Assembly: GCA_946411385.1 (NCBI GenBank)
Contig: CAMKDV010000009.1
Location: 1-64,000, forward strand
Length of the DNA stretch: 64,000 nt
Reading direction: 5' to 3'
Origin: an uncultured Bacteroidales bacterium
GTDB lineage: Bacteria > Bacteroidota > Bacteroidia > Bacteroidales > Paludibacteraceae
The position numbers were made by a program, and so were the translations under genes. Below the pieces are notes generated by a model, which was not told where the DNA came from, searched no databases, and saw only the letters and a list, made by a program, of their open reading frames with translations. How positions within the stretch are numbered: position 1 is the first letter of the stretch; the number at the start of each line of letters is the position of its first letter. This document shows, piece by piece, positions 10,925-20,781 of this stretch.

Positions 10925-11422
10925 ATGAAAGAATTCACGATTGATACGCGCATTCGCAGTTTTGCGTGGGAAGAGTTGTCGGAAGCTGACCGTCGCCTTG
11001 TGGAAGAGGCCAAACGCAAGACCCAAGATTCGTATTCCCCGTATTCGCATTTCTGCGTTGGAGCTGCCGCCAGATTGTCGGACGGCACGATTGTCGGAGG
11101 TTGTAATCAGGAGAACGCTGCCTACCCCAGCGGCTTGTGTGCCGAGCGCACGGTGCTGTTTGCGGCAGGAGCGATGCATCCGGAGCTGGCTGTGGAGACG
11201 CTGGCTATAGCGGCGTACACCGACGGTCATTTCACCGAAGATCCTGTCTCACCCTGCGGCGCATGTCGCCAGGTAATGCTGGAGACGGAGAACCGCTACG
11301 GCAAGCCTATGCGCGTACTGCTGTACGGAGCCAATCATGTGTACGAGTTCAGCAGCGCCGAGAGCCTGTTGCCTTTCAGTTTTATCAGTGAAGATTTGAA
11401 AGGAGGAGTACGCGCTCGTTGA
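10925..11422 (+). CDS. cdd: Cytidine deaminase
   Basis: SPYSHFCVGAAARLSDG, NAAYPSGLCAERT, SPCGACRQVM. Confidence 0.95.
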   Translation: MKEFTIDTRIRSFAWEELSEADRRLVEEAKRKTQDSYSPYSHFCVGAAARLSDGTIVGGCNQENAAYPSGLCAERTVLFAAGAMHPELAVETLAIAAYTDGHFTEDPVSPCGACRQVMLETENRYGKPMRVLLYGANHVYEFSSAESLLPFSFISEDLKGGVRAR

Positions 11423-12984
11423 TGTTCAAGCTACCTATCAAACGACTTGACTTGTACATGCTGAAAAATTTTGTCAGCCTGTTCTTGCTCACGCTTATGG
11501 TGTGCATCTTCATCCTGCTCATGCAGTTCGTGTGGTTGCATGTGCGCGACCTGGTGGGCAAAGGCGTGGAGATGAGTGTGCTGGCTGAGTTTTTCATCTA
11601 TGCGGTAGCATCGGTAGTGCCTCTGGCGCTGCCTTTGGCGGTGCTGCTGGCATCGCTCATCACTTTCGGCAACCTGGGCGAACAGGTGGAGCTGACTGCC
11701 ATGAAGGCGGCAGGTATATCCCTGTTCCGCATCATACGGCCGATAGCGTTGGCCGTAATGGTCATCTGTGGCGGAGCCTTCTATTTCTCCAACAATATCC
11801 TGCCCGTCTCGCAAGTCAAGCTCTGGACGCTCATCTTCTCGCTCAGACAGAAATCGCCCGAACTGGACATACCGGAAGGCGAGTTCTACGACGGCATCCA
11901 CGGCTACAACATCTATGTCCGCCACAAGAATCCCCGACGAGGCATCCTGTACGACATGATGATCTATGACTACAGCAAGGGATTCAAGGACGCTACGGTA
12001 ATGGTGGCGGACTCGGGAAAGATCGTTTTCTCCGACGACAAGCGCTATCTGATGCTCCATCTGTATTCCGGCGAGTCGTTTGAGAACCTCGACCGCAAGC
12101 AGCAGAAAGCCACCGGCACAACCAAGAACATCCCCTACCGCCGCGAATCGTTTGCCGAGAAGCAGATACTGATCGACTTCAATTCCGACCTCAACCGCAT
12201 GGACGAAAGCGTATTGGCAGACCAGCATGTGAGCAAGAATGCCTGGCAGCTCATCCACTCCATCGACTCCGTGCACACCCTGAGCGTGGACAAAGGCAAC
12301 GAGCAAAGTCAACAGATGCTGGAGTCGCGCTATTTCGGGCGGGATAAGTTCACCGTGGAAAGGAACACCCAGATGGCGGAGGAGTATGCCGAGTACCGCG
12401 AACAGCAATCCAAGGATAATCCCCATTGGCTTCGCTCGTTCAACACCGACTCGCTCTTTACCTCGTTTACCGATAGCGAGAAAGAAAAAGTGCTATCCGT
12501 TGCCCTGGAGCGGGCACGAGCACAGAGCGACCAGATTGACTATAATGCCCTCATCCTGGATGATTACCAGCGCTACATACGCCGCCATGAGGTGGAGCTG
12601 CACCGCAAGTTCACGCTGGCTTTTGCCTGCCTCATCTTTTTCTTTATCGGCGCTCCGCTCGGCGCTATCATCCGCAAGGGCGGACTGGGCACGCCCGTGA
12701 TCATCTCCGTGGTGATGTTTATCTTCTATTATATCATCGACAACACGGGCTTCAAGATGGCTCGCGAAGCATTGTGGCCGTGCTGGGCGGGCATGTGGCT
12801 CAGTTCGTTCGTGCTGCTGCCCATAGGCATCTTCCTTACCTACAAAGCGGCTACCGACTCGGCACTGCTCAACCCCGAGGCATGGGAGAAAGCATTTAAC
12901 ATTATCAAAAAGAAAATTCGAAGATTATGGATACTATTGAACAAGCGATTGAAGACATCCGTCAGGGTAAGTTCGTCATTGTAG
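11419..12984 (+). CDS. LptF/LptG (YjgP/YjgQ) family LPS export permease
   Basis: [31 protein letters not shown]-terminus; C-terminal [23 protein letters not shown]; multi-TM. Confidence 0.92.
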   Translation: MMFKLPIKRLDLYMLKNFVSLFLLTLMVCIFILLMQFVWLHVRDLVGKGVEMSVLAEFFIYAVASVVPLALPLAVLLASLITFGNLGEQVELTAMKAAGISLFRIIRPIALAVMVICGGAFYFSNNILPVSQVKLWTLIFSLRQKSPELDIPEGEFYDGIHGYNIYVRHKNPRRGILYDMMIYDYSKGFKDATVMVADSGKIVFSDDKRYLMLHLYSGESFENLDRKQQKATGTTKNIPYRRESFAEKQILIDFNSDLNRMDESVLADQHVSKNAWQLIHSIDSVHTLSVDKGNEQSQQMLESRYFGRDKFTVERNTQMAEEYAEYREQQSKDNPHWLRSFNTDSLFTSFTDSEKEKVLSVALERARAQSDQIDYNALILDDYQRYIRRHEVELHRKFTLAFACLIFFFIGAPLGAIIRKGGLGTPVIISVVMFIFYYIIDNTGFKMAREALWPCWAGMWLSSFVLLPIGIFLTYKAATDSALLNPEAWEKAFNIIKKKIRRLWILLNKRLKTSVRVSSSL

Positions 12985-14207
12985 TGGACGACGAGGACCG
13001 CGAGAACGAAGGCGATTTTATCACCGCTGCCGAGACCATCACGGCGGAGAAAGTCAACTTCATGCTGCATAACGGTCGTGGCGTGCTGTGCTGCCCTATC
13101 ACCGAGCAGCGTTGCGCCGAACTGGATCTGGTGCATCAGGTGGCAAACAACACCTCGATGCTCGGCACACCGTTCACCATCACCGTGGACAAGCTGGAGG
13201 GCTGCACCACGGGCGTCTCTGCCGAGGATCGTGCGGCTACTATCCGCGCCTTGGCTGACCCGGCATCCACGGCGGACACCTTCGGCCGTCCCGGACATAT
13301 CAATCCGCTCTACGCCCAGCAGAACGGCGTACTGAAGCGTGCCGGTCATACCGAGGCGGCTATCGACCTCACCCGTCTGGCAGGTATGCGACCCGCTGCC
13401 GCACTCATCGAAATCATGAACGACGACGGAACCATGGCGCGTATGCCCCAGCTGGAGAAAGTGGCGGAGCAGTTCGGCCTGCACATCATCTCGATAAAAG
13501 ACCTCATCGCGTATCGTCTGAATCTTCTATCTCACAGCGATAGCGCTCCCGCAGGCGCAGCCGGTCTGACAGCCGAAGGCGGTCTAACAGGCGCAGCCGA
13601 TCCCACTGAAGGCGTCATGATTGAGAAAGGCGAGACAGTCAGTCTGCCTACCGAGTACGGCATGTTCAACCTCACGCCTTTCCGTCAGCTGAGCAACGGA
13701 CTGGAGCATATCGTGCTGACCAAAGGCACGTGGCAGGACGACGAGCCTGTGCTCTGCCGCGTACACTCGTCGTGCATGACGGGTGACATTTTCGGCAGCA
13801 TGCGTTGCGAGTGCGGTGAGCAGCTCCACGAAGCCATGCGCCGCATCGAGCAGGAAGGCAAAGGTATACTGGTCTACCTCAATCAGGAAGGGCGAGGCAT
13901 AGGACTGATGAACAAGATACGCGCCTACAAACTGCAAGAGCAAGGCGACGATACCGTGGAAGCCAATATCCACTTGGGCTTCGATGCCGACCAGCGCGAC
14001 TATGGCGTAGGCGCACAGATCCTGCGCGCCATGCACGCCAAGAACCTCCGCCTGATGACCAACAACCCCGTCAAGCGTATCGGCCTGGAGAGTTACGGCA
14101 TCACCATCGTGGAGAACATACCCATCGAGGTGCAGCCCAACCCCTACAACCTGCGCTACATGCGTACCAAAAAGGATAAGATGCACCACACCCTACATCT
14201 GGTGTGA
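12927..14207 (+). CDS. ribBA: Bifunctional 3,4-dihydroxy-2-butanone-4-phosphate synthase / GTP cyclohydrolase II
   Basis: [60 protein letters not shown]; overlaps the upstream CDS by 58 nt. Confidence 0.96.
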   Translation: MDTIEQAIEDIRQGKFVIVVDDEDRENEGDFITAAETITAEKVNFMLHNGRGVLCCPITEQRCAELDLVHQVANNTSMLGTPFTITVDKLEGCTTGVSAEDRAATIRALADPASTADTFGRPGHINPLYAQQNGVLKRAGHTEAAIDLTRLAGMRPAAALIEIMNDDGTMARMPQLEKVAEQFGLHIISIKDLIAYRLNLLSHSDSAPAGAAGLTAEGGLTGAADPTEGVMIEKGETVSLPTEYGMFNLTPFRQLSNGLEHIVLTKGTWQDDEPVLCRVHSSCMTGDIFGSMRCECGEQLHEAMRRIEQEGKGILVYLNQEGRGIGLMNKIRAYKLQEQGDDTVEANIHLGFDADQRDYGVGAQILRAMHAKNLRLMTNNPVKRIGLESYGITIVENIPIEVQPNPYNLRYMRTKKDKMHHTLHLV

Positions 14208-14213
14208 ACCACG

Positions 14214-16286
14214 ATGAGGCACAGAGCCGGAATATATATGGTACTTTGCTGGCTGTCCACGCTATCGGCGTGGGCAGATCCTGTGTTAGACAGTATTGCC
14301 CGGCAGTTTGAGCTGGACGAGGTGACGGTCAGTGCCCGACGCAGAGAAGAGCCGGTCATACCCGTTCAGAAGCTGGAAGGCGCACGGCTGGAAGGCTTGA
14401 GCACCCAGAGCGTAGCGGATGCCGTGCGCTATTTCTCAGGCGTGCAGATCAAGGATTATGGCGGCGTAGGCGGACTGAAGACGGTAGATGTTCGCTCGAT
14501 GGGAACGAACCACCTCGGAGTCTTCTACGACGGTATCGAGATCGGCAACGCACAGAACGGCACGGTAGATCTGGGCAAGTTCTCGATGGATAATATCGAG
14601 CAGATAGCCCTGTACAACGGCCAGAAATCCGAGATCTTCCAGCCTGCCAAGGATTTTGGCTCTGCCGGTACGCTGTACATCAAGACCCGCCGGCCGAAAT
14701 TCTCCGCGGACAAACGCTTCAACCTGAGCGTTACCCTCAAAGGCGGCACCTTCGGGCTGATCAATCCCTCCGTCCTCTACGAGCAAAAAATCACTGACAA
14801 CATCCATTTCTCCGCCAATGCCGAGTTTACTCATGCCCACGGGCGCTACCATTTCCGCTACCGCAAAGTGCTGGCCGATGGTTCTACGGCGTGGGACACT
14901 ACAGCCGTCCGTCTGAACGGCGATGTGCGTGCTTGCCGAGCGGAAGCAGGATTCTTTGGCTACCTGCCCGAAGGCAAATGGCATGTCAAAGGCTACTGCT
15001 ACGATAGCGAGAAAGGCATACCGGGAGCCATCGTCAACAATGTGTGGAAAAACAGCCAGCGCCAGTGGGACCGTAACGCCTTCGTGCAAGGCAACTTCAC
15101 CAAGCGCATCACCAAAGGCTTTGACGTTCAGGCCAATGCAAAATACTCCAACGACTGGATGCGCTACCTCAATCCCGACACCACGCTCATGTATATCGAC
15201 AACAGCTTTACCCAGCAGGAGGTATATCTGAGTCTGGCGAGCAGGCTGGCTATCGTGGGACCGAAAGGGTTTGTATGGCACAACAGCCTGAACTGGGATA
15301 TCTCGCTCAGCGCCGACTGGCAGTGGAACTACCTGCAGGGCAACCTGGCTGATTTCGTTTTCCCCGAGCGCAACACCGTGCTGGCAGCTCTTGCCACGCA
15401 GCTCGACTGGACCTATATCAAGGCGCAGGCGTCGGTGCTCGGCACCTTCGTCTTCGACAAGCTCCACCGCCCTACCCTGACCATGCCTGTGGCGAACAAG
15501 CAAGACCCGCAGTTCACGCCGGCGGTGTTCCTCACAGCACATCCCTATATCAAGGACCTGTATATCCGTACTTTCTACAAGCGCATCTTCCGCATGCCCA
15601 CCTTCAACGACCTGTACTATACCGATGTAGGCAATATCGACCTCAAGCCCGAGTATACCACGCAGTACGATCTGGGTGCAGAGTATACCAAATCGTGGCA
15701 GCAAGGCTTCTTGCGGACGGTGGATCTGAAGGTGGACGGCTACTTCAATCAGGTCAAGAACAAGATTGTAGCCATCCCGAAAGGCAACGGCCAGTACCGC
15801 TGGCAGATGATGAACCTGGGTTATGTGGAGATCCTGGGCTGTGATGTCAACGGCTCCATAACCATCGACCTCACGCACGATGTGCTCCTCTCTTTCGCCG
15901 CGGCATATACCTACCAGCGCGCAAAGGATCTCTCCGAACCGGGCGAGATCACCTACGGCGGACAGATAGCCTATATACCCCGGCATTCGGGCAGCGCGAC
16001 GGCTAACCTGCTGTGGCGCGGACTGAGCGTCAACTATGCGTTCATCTATGTGGGCGAGCGCTACCACAACTCCGCCAATATCCCCGAGAACTACGAGCGC
16101 CCCTGGTACACCCACGACATGAGCATCTCCTACGAGTTGCCCCTCGGCAGCCGCGTGGAAGCCATCAGTCCGAGATTGTATTTTGCGCTGGAAATCAATA
16201 ATATGCTCAACCAGCAATACGAGGTTATCCTCAACTACCCCATGCCGGGCATCAACGGCAGAGGTATAATACGACTGACTATTTAG
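14214..16286 (+). CDS. TonB-dependent outer-membrane receptor
   Basis: Signal peptide, plug (SVADAVRYFSGVQIKDYGGVGGLKTVDVRSMGTNHLGVFYDGI), C-terminal beta-barrel. Confidence 0.92.
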   Translation: MRHRAGIYMVLCWLSTLSAWADPVLDSIARQFELDEVTVSARRREEPVIPVQKLEGARLEGLSTQSVADAVRYFSGVQIKDYGGVGGLKTVDVRSMGTNHLGVFYDGIEIGNAQNGTVDLGKFSMDNIEQIALYNGQKSEIFQPAKDFGSAGTLYIKTRRPKFSADKRFNLSVTLKGGTFGLINPSVLYEQKITDNIHFSANAEFTHAHGRYHFRYRKVLADGSTAWDTTAVRLNGDVRACRAEAGFFGYLPEGKWHVKGYCYDSEKGIPGAIVNNVWKNSQRQWDRNAFVQGNFTKRITKGFDVQANAKYSNDWMRYLNPDTTLMYIDNSFTQQEVYLSLASRLAIVGPKGFVWHNSLNWDISLSADWQWNYLQGNLADFVFPERNTVLAALATQLDWTYIKAQASVLGTFVFDKLHRPTLTMPVANKQDPQFTPAVFLTAHPYIKDLYIRTFYKRIFRMPTFNDLYYTDVGNIDLKPEYTTQYDLGAEYTKSWQQGFLRTVDLKVDGYFNQVKNKIVAIPKGNGQYRWQMMNLGYVEILGCDVNGSITIDLTHDVLLSFAAAYTYQRAKDLSEPGEITYGGQIAYIPRHSGSATANLLWRGLSVNYAFIYVGERYHNSANIPENYERPWYTHDMSISYELPLGSRVEAISPRLYFALEINNMLNQQYEVILNYPMPGINGRGIIRLTI

Positions 16287-16292
16287 ACGTTC

Positions 16293-17426
16293 ATGAAACA
16301 GATACTGACATATATCATTCTTCCCTGCCTGCTGCTCACCGCCTGCCGCACGGATATACCCGTCACACCGGCGCAAGAGGAGCAGCATGGCGAGAAACAG
16401 CTGACCTCCATCACAGGCTTCTACCTGCTCAACGAGGGCAATATGGGTTCGAACAAGTCCACGCTCGACTACTACGATTACCCCACCGCCACCTATCGCC
16501 GCAACATCTACGGCGAGACCAATCCCAACGTGCCGAAAGAGCTGGGCGATGTGGGCAACGACCTGCAGATCTACGGCGGACGGATGTATGCCGTAATCAA
16601 CGGATCTAACAAGATCGAAGTGCTCGACGCCCGCAGCTGCAAGCGTATCGGGCAAGTGGATATACCCAACTGCCGCTACATCCGGTTTCGTGACAACTAC
16701 GCCTATGTCACCTCTTACGCCGGTCCCGTGCAGATCAATCCCGACTACGAGCAGATAGGCTATGTGGCACGCTTCGACACAGCCACCTTGCAGATTGATG
16801 CACAATGCCTTGTGGGTTTCCAGCCGGACGAACTGGCTATTGTGGGCAACCGCATCTATGTGGCTAACTCGGGCGGCTATCGCGTGCCTAACTACGAGAA
16901 CACCTTGAGCGTCATCGACCTCGCCTCGTTCACCGAACTCAAGCGCATACCCGTAGCGGTCAATCTGCATCGCGTGCGTGCCGACCGGCATAACCAGCTC
17001 TGGGTCAGCTCGCGTGGCAACTACTACGACATCCCGTCGCGCCTCTATTGCATCAGTACGCAGTCGGAGACGGTTATCGATAGCGTCGATGCTGCCGTCT
17101 CGAACATCGATATCGTGGGCGACTCGCTCTACCTCTGCGCCACCGAATGGAGTTACCTGCAGATGCAGGACTCTGTCACCTACGGCATCGTGGATGTCGT
17201 GTCACACAAGCTCGTCACGACCAATTTCATTACCGACGGCACCGAGCAGTCCATCAAGAAACCCTACGGACTCAAGGTCAATCCCGTCACGCGCGAGATT
17301 TATGTCACCGATGCCAAGAACTACGTCAATCCCGGTACCGTCTACTGCTTCTCGCCCGAAGGCGTGCAGCTCTGGTCGGCTCGGACGGGAGACCTTCCGG
17401 CACATATAGCATTCTTAGGTAAATAA
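16293..17426 (+). CDS. YncE/DUF5074-type beta-propeller lipoprotein (possible BtuG-like surface binder)
   Basis: Lipobox LLTAC; repeated propeller blades (VIDLASFTELKRIPV...), directly downstream of the TonB receptor. Confidence 0.75.
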   Translation: MKQILTYIILPCLLLTACRTDIPVTPAQEEQHGEKQLTSITGFYLLNEGNMGSNKSTLDYYDYPTATYRRNIYGETNPNVPKELGDVGNDLQIYGGRMYAVINGSNKIEVLDARSCKRIGQVDIPNCRYIRFRDNYAYVTSYAGPVQINPDYEQIGYVARFDTATLQIDAQCLVGFQPDELAIVGNRIYVANSGGYRVPNYENTLSVIDLASFTELKRIPVAVNLHRVRADRHNQLWVSSRGNYYDIPSRLYCISTQSETVIDSVDAAVSNIDIVGDSLYLCATEWSYLQMQDSVTYGIVDVVSHKLVTTNFITDGTEQSIKKPYGLKVNPVTREIYVTDAKNYVNPGTVYCFSPEGVQLWSARTGDLPAHIAFLGK

Positions 17427-17459
17427 TAGCCGGCAGCCATCATAGCTGCCACCACCAAT

Positions 17460-17620
17460 ATGAAACGACATATATTCATCCTTTCGCTTTTCACCTTTCA
17501 ATTTTCACTTTTCACCTTTCCCCTTTCACCTTTCACCTTTCAATTTTCAATTTATATGAAACGAGTTGTATTCATCCTTTCACTTTTCACCTTTCAATTT
17601 TCAATTTGCAAGGCTCAATC
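17460..17620. repeat. TTTCACCTTTCAATTTTCA-type low-complexity repeat overlapping a duplicated signal-peptide start
   Basis: Repeated cttttcacctttcaattttca; similar block at about 22634-22668. Confidence 0.8.
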
Positions 17621-18518
17621 GCCATACATATCGCATGTATGGGATTTTCTGCCTGCTCCGGGGCAGTTTGTCAACTCGCTGCCTGAATACGAATCCGGTG
17701 ACGATGCCGAAGCCATGCGCATGAAAGCAGAGGAAGCTATCGCCAATGACAACCGCGGCATGATCAGCCTCGGCGGATGGGGAGGATATGTCGTTTTCGG
17801 GTTCGACCACATGATTGAGAACATCGCCGGACAGAACGATTTCATCGTGCTCGGCAATGCTTTCTATTCCTCTACCGGCGCAGAGCAGGACGGCCGTCCC
17901 GGCGGTTCGTGCGAACCCGGCATAGTGCTCGTCAGCTACGATGCCAACGGCAACGGACAGCCCGACGACGAGTGGTACGAGCTGGCAGGCTCGGAATATA
18001 CCAACCCGCTCACCATCCATGGCTATACCCTCACCTATCACCGCTCCTCGTCCGGCACCTTCCCCGCATGGATCGATGCCGACAGCCTGACCTTTACCGG
18101 CACGCGACTTCCCGATAACTACGAAGATCTGTCCGGCACGGGCACCTACTATGTGCAGTATGCCTACCCCTGGGGTTATGTCGACAACCATCCCAACAGC
18201 AGCGAACAGGCGCAGCTCAATATCGACTGGGCTGTCACCGCTCAGGGCGAACCCGCTAACCTGCCGGGCATACATTTCGTCAAGGTCTATACCGGCGTCA
18301 ACCAGCAATGCGGATGGCTCGGCGAAACATCCACCGAGATCATCGGTGCCACCGACCTGCATCTGCTCACCGGCCTTGATGCCAACACCTCGGATTACTC
18401 CACCGACGCCTGCATGGTCTATACACTCACCGGCATCCCCGTCGGCACTACCCTCCCCAACGCGCACGGAATATATATAGTTCGCACGCGCAGCACCACC
18501 CAAAAGATCTGCCGATAA
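17556..18518 (+). CDS. Secreted surface protein in the TonB/DUF5074 locus (an alternative upstream start exists at 17460)
   Basis: MKRVVFILSLFTFQFSICKAQ signal peptide; WGGYVVFGFDHMIEN, NGNGQPDDEWYELAGSEY; C-terminal GIYIVRTRSTTQKICR. Confidence 0.6.
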   Translation: MKRVVFILSLFTFQFSICKAQSPYISHVWDFLPAPGQFVNSLPEYESGDDAEAMRMKAEEAIANDNRGMISLGGWGGYVVFGFDHMIENIAGQNDFIVLGNAFYSSTGAEQDGRPGGSCEPGIVLVSYDANGNGQPDDEWYELAGSEYTNPLTIHGYTLTYHRSSSGTFPAWIDADSLTFTGTRLPDNYEDLSGTGTYYVQYAYPWGYVDNHPNSSEQAQLNIDWAVTAQGEPANLPGIHFVKVYTGVNQQCGWLGETSTEIIGATDLHLLTGLDANTSDYSTDACMVYTLTGIPVGTTLPNAHGIYIVRTRSTTQKICR

Positions 18519-18521
18519 TAG

Positions 18522-18614
18522 ATGATCATCCGTTGCAACAAGACCTTGGCTAAGCTCTACCTCATCCTCCGCGATGGCGAGTTCTACACCATCCAAGGGC
18601 GGGAGGTAATATAG
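18522..18614 (+). pseudogene. Orphan T9SS/BspA-like C-terminal tail fragment
   Basis: ATG ORF MIIRCNKTLAKLYLILRDGEFYTIQGREVI*; resembles the C-terminus of the 23095 gene (ENGVLYIIRNGEKYNAMGQIIK). Confidence 0.4.
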
Positions 18615-18628
18615 CCCTAATCTAACAC

Positions 18629-18656
18629 AATCGGGAGCGCATTCACGCTCCCGATT
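18629..18656. terminator. Hairpin terminator
   Basis: AATCGGGAGCG-cattca-CGCTCCCGATT, perfect 11-bp stem. Confidence 0.75.
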
Positions 18657-19049
18657 TCCATAAATGCGGTTCTTCCGAGCCGATTTTGTTGTATGTGATT
18701 GATTATGGCGAACTTCGATATTTGCAAATTTTTCGGCAAAAAAATGCAAATTTTCTTTCATGCCGAAAATCCGCCCCACCCACCAACGCAAAAAACATGC
18801 GCCCATCTGCCGGCATCCGCTATCTATGCCGCTATATGTGCCTACTTCGGACAGCTGCCGTACGACGAAAGGAATTTCCGTAAATATCGATAAGCACATT
18901 CCTCCTGACACCACCAAATCAGTTCCGCGCAGTTCCGCGCGCTAACACAAAAATCCTGTTTTTTGCGGCATTTTTTCCTCAAAAACGTACGGAAATTGCA
19001 AAAGGCGACAAAAAGCGACAAGTTGGCGACACTTGTCGTTTCTTTTTTG

Positions 19050-19075
19050 CCGAAAAAGCTGTACCTTTGCACCGT
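19050..19075 (+). promoter_or_regulatory. Bacteroidetes-type promoter (-7 TACCTTTG)
   Basis: gtacctttgcaccg upstream of 19279. Confidence 0.5.
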
Positions 19076-19091
19076 CTTTCGAGAGTGAAAG

Positions 19092-19135
19092 ATGGATTAG
19101 ATTAGTCCAAAATTACCAAAAATGATCCCAAAAAG
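19092..19135. repeat. 44-bp dispersed repeat, copy 2 (copy 1 at 448-491)
   Basis: See copy 1. Confidence 0.75.
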
Positions 19136-19278
19136 ATAAATTAATTTTTGGAAAATTTTGGGGCATTTTGGACAAATAAATAACAATTATCATTAACCCC
19201 GCGAAGTTTTGGATTGAGCTTGTGTACACGTGAAAGGCCTTTCGTAAACCCAAAGCCAAGCACAAAACATTCGCAACA

Positions 19279-19782
19279 ATGAAAAAAACAACCATCGCCA
19301 ACAAGGCAAACCGCATCAACGTCAAGAACAACCAAGGTCAGTACGAATCAACCTACACGGCAGCTAACCTGACCATCGTATCCGACCGTCCGCTCGTGCA
19401 GGGCGAGAAGTGCCGCGGCACGATAACCGTCAGCGACATCAACTACGGCGACAGCATCTTCCGCGCCGAAGCCACTACCCACCGTGAGCAGCCCGACCGC
19501 AAGTACTACACGCTGGCTGATAGCCCGAACGGCTCGCTCAAGCTCAATGCCAAACGTATACGCCTCGTGCTGGAGATGCCCTACGCAGCTACCGATACCG
19601 GCGAGGACATTGCGGCACTGTTCAGTCCCGAATCAAGAGCCATGATTGCCAAACTGAGGAAGATCAAAGATTACCTAACCGACGTCCATGCATGCAAGAT
19701 CATCGAGGCACAAGCCGAAGCCCGTGCCGAAGCTGCCCGCGAACGCGACCTCGAAGCCCTGAAAGGCATCAGCATCGAGTAA
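19279..19782 (+). CDS. Hypothetical protein
   Basis: 167-aa ORF with an upstream promoter and coding-like composition. Confidence 0.55.
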   Translation: MKKTTIANKANRINVKNNQGQYESTYTAANLTIVSDRPLVQGEKCRGTITVSDINYGDSIFRAEATTHREQPDRKYYTLADSPNGSLKLNAKRIRLVLEMPYAATDTGEDIAALFSPESRAMIAKLRKIKDYLTDVHACKIIEAQAEARAEAARERDLEALKGISIE

Positions 19783-19916
19783 CATCCTCAAGTAGATGGT
19801 TCTTTCCCATCAGTAATTCACTCGTCAGCTTGTTCCTTTTGGTGTTTCAAAAGGAACAACAAGCCATAGCAGTCAAGGTCTTCGTTGGGTGCTCGTGGCG
19901 TCAGCCGCGAGATAAG

Positions 19917-19979
19917 GCATCGACCAAGCTTGGGCGATCAATGATCTCCCTAATGCATCGACCAAGCTTGGGCGATCAA
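19917..19979. repeat. Two exact 25-bp direct repeats (19917-19941 and 19955-19979) with a CCAAGCTTGG core
   Basis: gcatcgaccaagcttgggcgatcaa x2. Confidence 0.9.
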
Positions 19980-20122
19980 AAAGAAAAAAACAAACGAAAG
20001 AAAGTAACAAAGAAAGAAAACTAAAAAAAGAAAAAGCGGCGGCGGCATATAGTATACCATAGGCGCACACACGCGAGGAACAACAGGCCGCGCCGCCGCT
20101 TTTCTTTCTAAAATTATTTATT

Positions 20123-20497
20123 ATGCAAACAACATTTGATCATATATGGCAGCTGCTCAGCCCTACCGTTGAGTTCAGCACGCGCGGCAGAACAGAAGCG
20201 TGCCGCCGCCTTTGGGAAAGTTTTGATTTACAGCGCCAGCGCTACACCTATCGCACCATCCGCGACAAGAAGCGCCGCGGCGAGTTTGTCGACGACAATC
20301 CCTATTTCGCCATCGAGGATAATTCACACGCTCCCAAACAAAAAGCCGTCTTGCTCGAACCCACCAACTATTTCGGCAAGCAGCTATCACGCAGCACCAA
20401 CTACTACATCGCCTGGCACAACGGGCAGAAAGGCCTCTACACCGAAGAAGCCGTCCGCGCTTACCACATGTCTAACCCACAAAAATTCGAACTATGA
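20123..20497 (+). CDS. Hypothetical protein
   Basis: 124-aa ORF; its stop overlaps the next start. Confidence 0.5.
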   Translation: MQTTFDHIWQLLSPTVEFSTRGRTEACRRLWESFDLQRQRYTYRTIRDKKRRGEFVDDNPYFAIEDNSHAPKQKAVLLEPTNYFGKQLSRSTNYYIAWHNGQKGLYTEEAVRAYHMSNPQKFEL

Positions 20498-20622
20498 TCC
20501 ACGAAACCTATTACGAGCAACAGACCTTCGAAGAGGAATACTACGAGGAAACGGACGAACGCTGCGATTATGAGCGGCGGTGGTGGGATAGCAGCTACTA
20601 CGAAGATGCCCGCTTCCTCTAA
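20494..20622 (+). CDS. Small acidic/Tyr-rich hypothetical protein (42 aa)
   Basis: ATGA overlap with the previous ORF: MIHETYYEQQTFEEEYYEETDERCDYERRWWDSSYYEDARFL. Confidence 0.45.
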   Translation: MIHETYYEQQTFEEEYYEETDERCDYERRWWDSSYYEDARFL

Positions 20623-20656
20623 CCGCCTCTCCGCTTTGACAATTCTGTGTTCTGTG

Positions 20657-20677
20657 CTCGGCGTTTCTGACGCCGAG
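20657..20677. terminator. Perfect hairpin CTCGGCGT-TTCTG-ACGCCGAG
   Basis: 8-bp arms; no clear T-tract. Confidence 0.5.
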
Positions 20678-20705
20678 AATAGTTCCTCCCTCTTCGTTGA
20701 TTAGC

Positions 20706-20763
20706 GTCGGATCATATCCGACAACCCATCAATCTATGTTAATTCCGTCGGATACTATCCGAC
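20706..20763. promoter_or_regulatory. Tandem operator-like palindromes GTCGGAT-N3-ATCCGAC (20706-20722 and 20747-20763)
   Basis: Two perfect dyads with identical arms, 41 bp start-to-start, just upstream of the sigma-like gene. Confidence 0.65.
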
Positions 20764-20781
20764 ATCTAAAACCCAATCAAT

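Noticed and set aside
14100-14214. Cobalamin riboswitch upstream of the TonB receptor
   Set aside because: Only 6 nt separate ribBA and the receptor and no untranslated leader exists to host one.
14436-16991. 851-aa minus-strand ORF
   Set aside because: Antisense to the TonB receptor and DUF5074 gene; its translation has no recognisable domain while the plus strand is clearly coding. GC-rich codons create long antisense ORFs.
18699-18893. 64-aa ORF MIMANFDICKFFGKKMQIFFHAEN...
   Set aside because: Overlaps other ORFs in several frames, low complexity at its start, and lacks a promoter or conserved motif; not supported.
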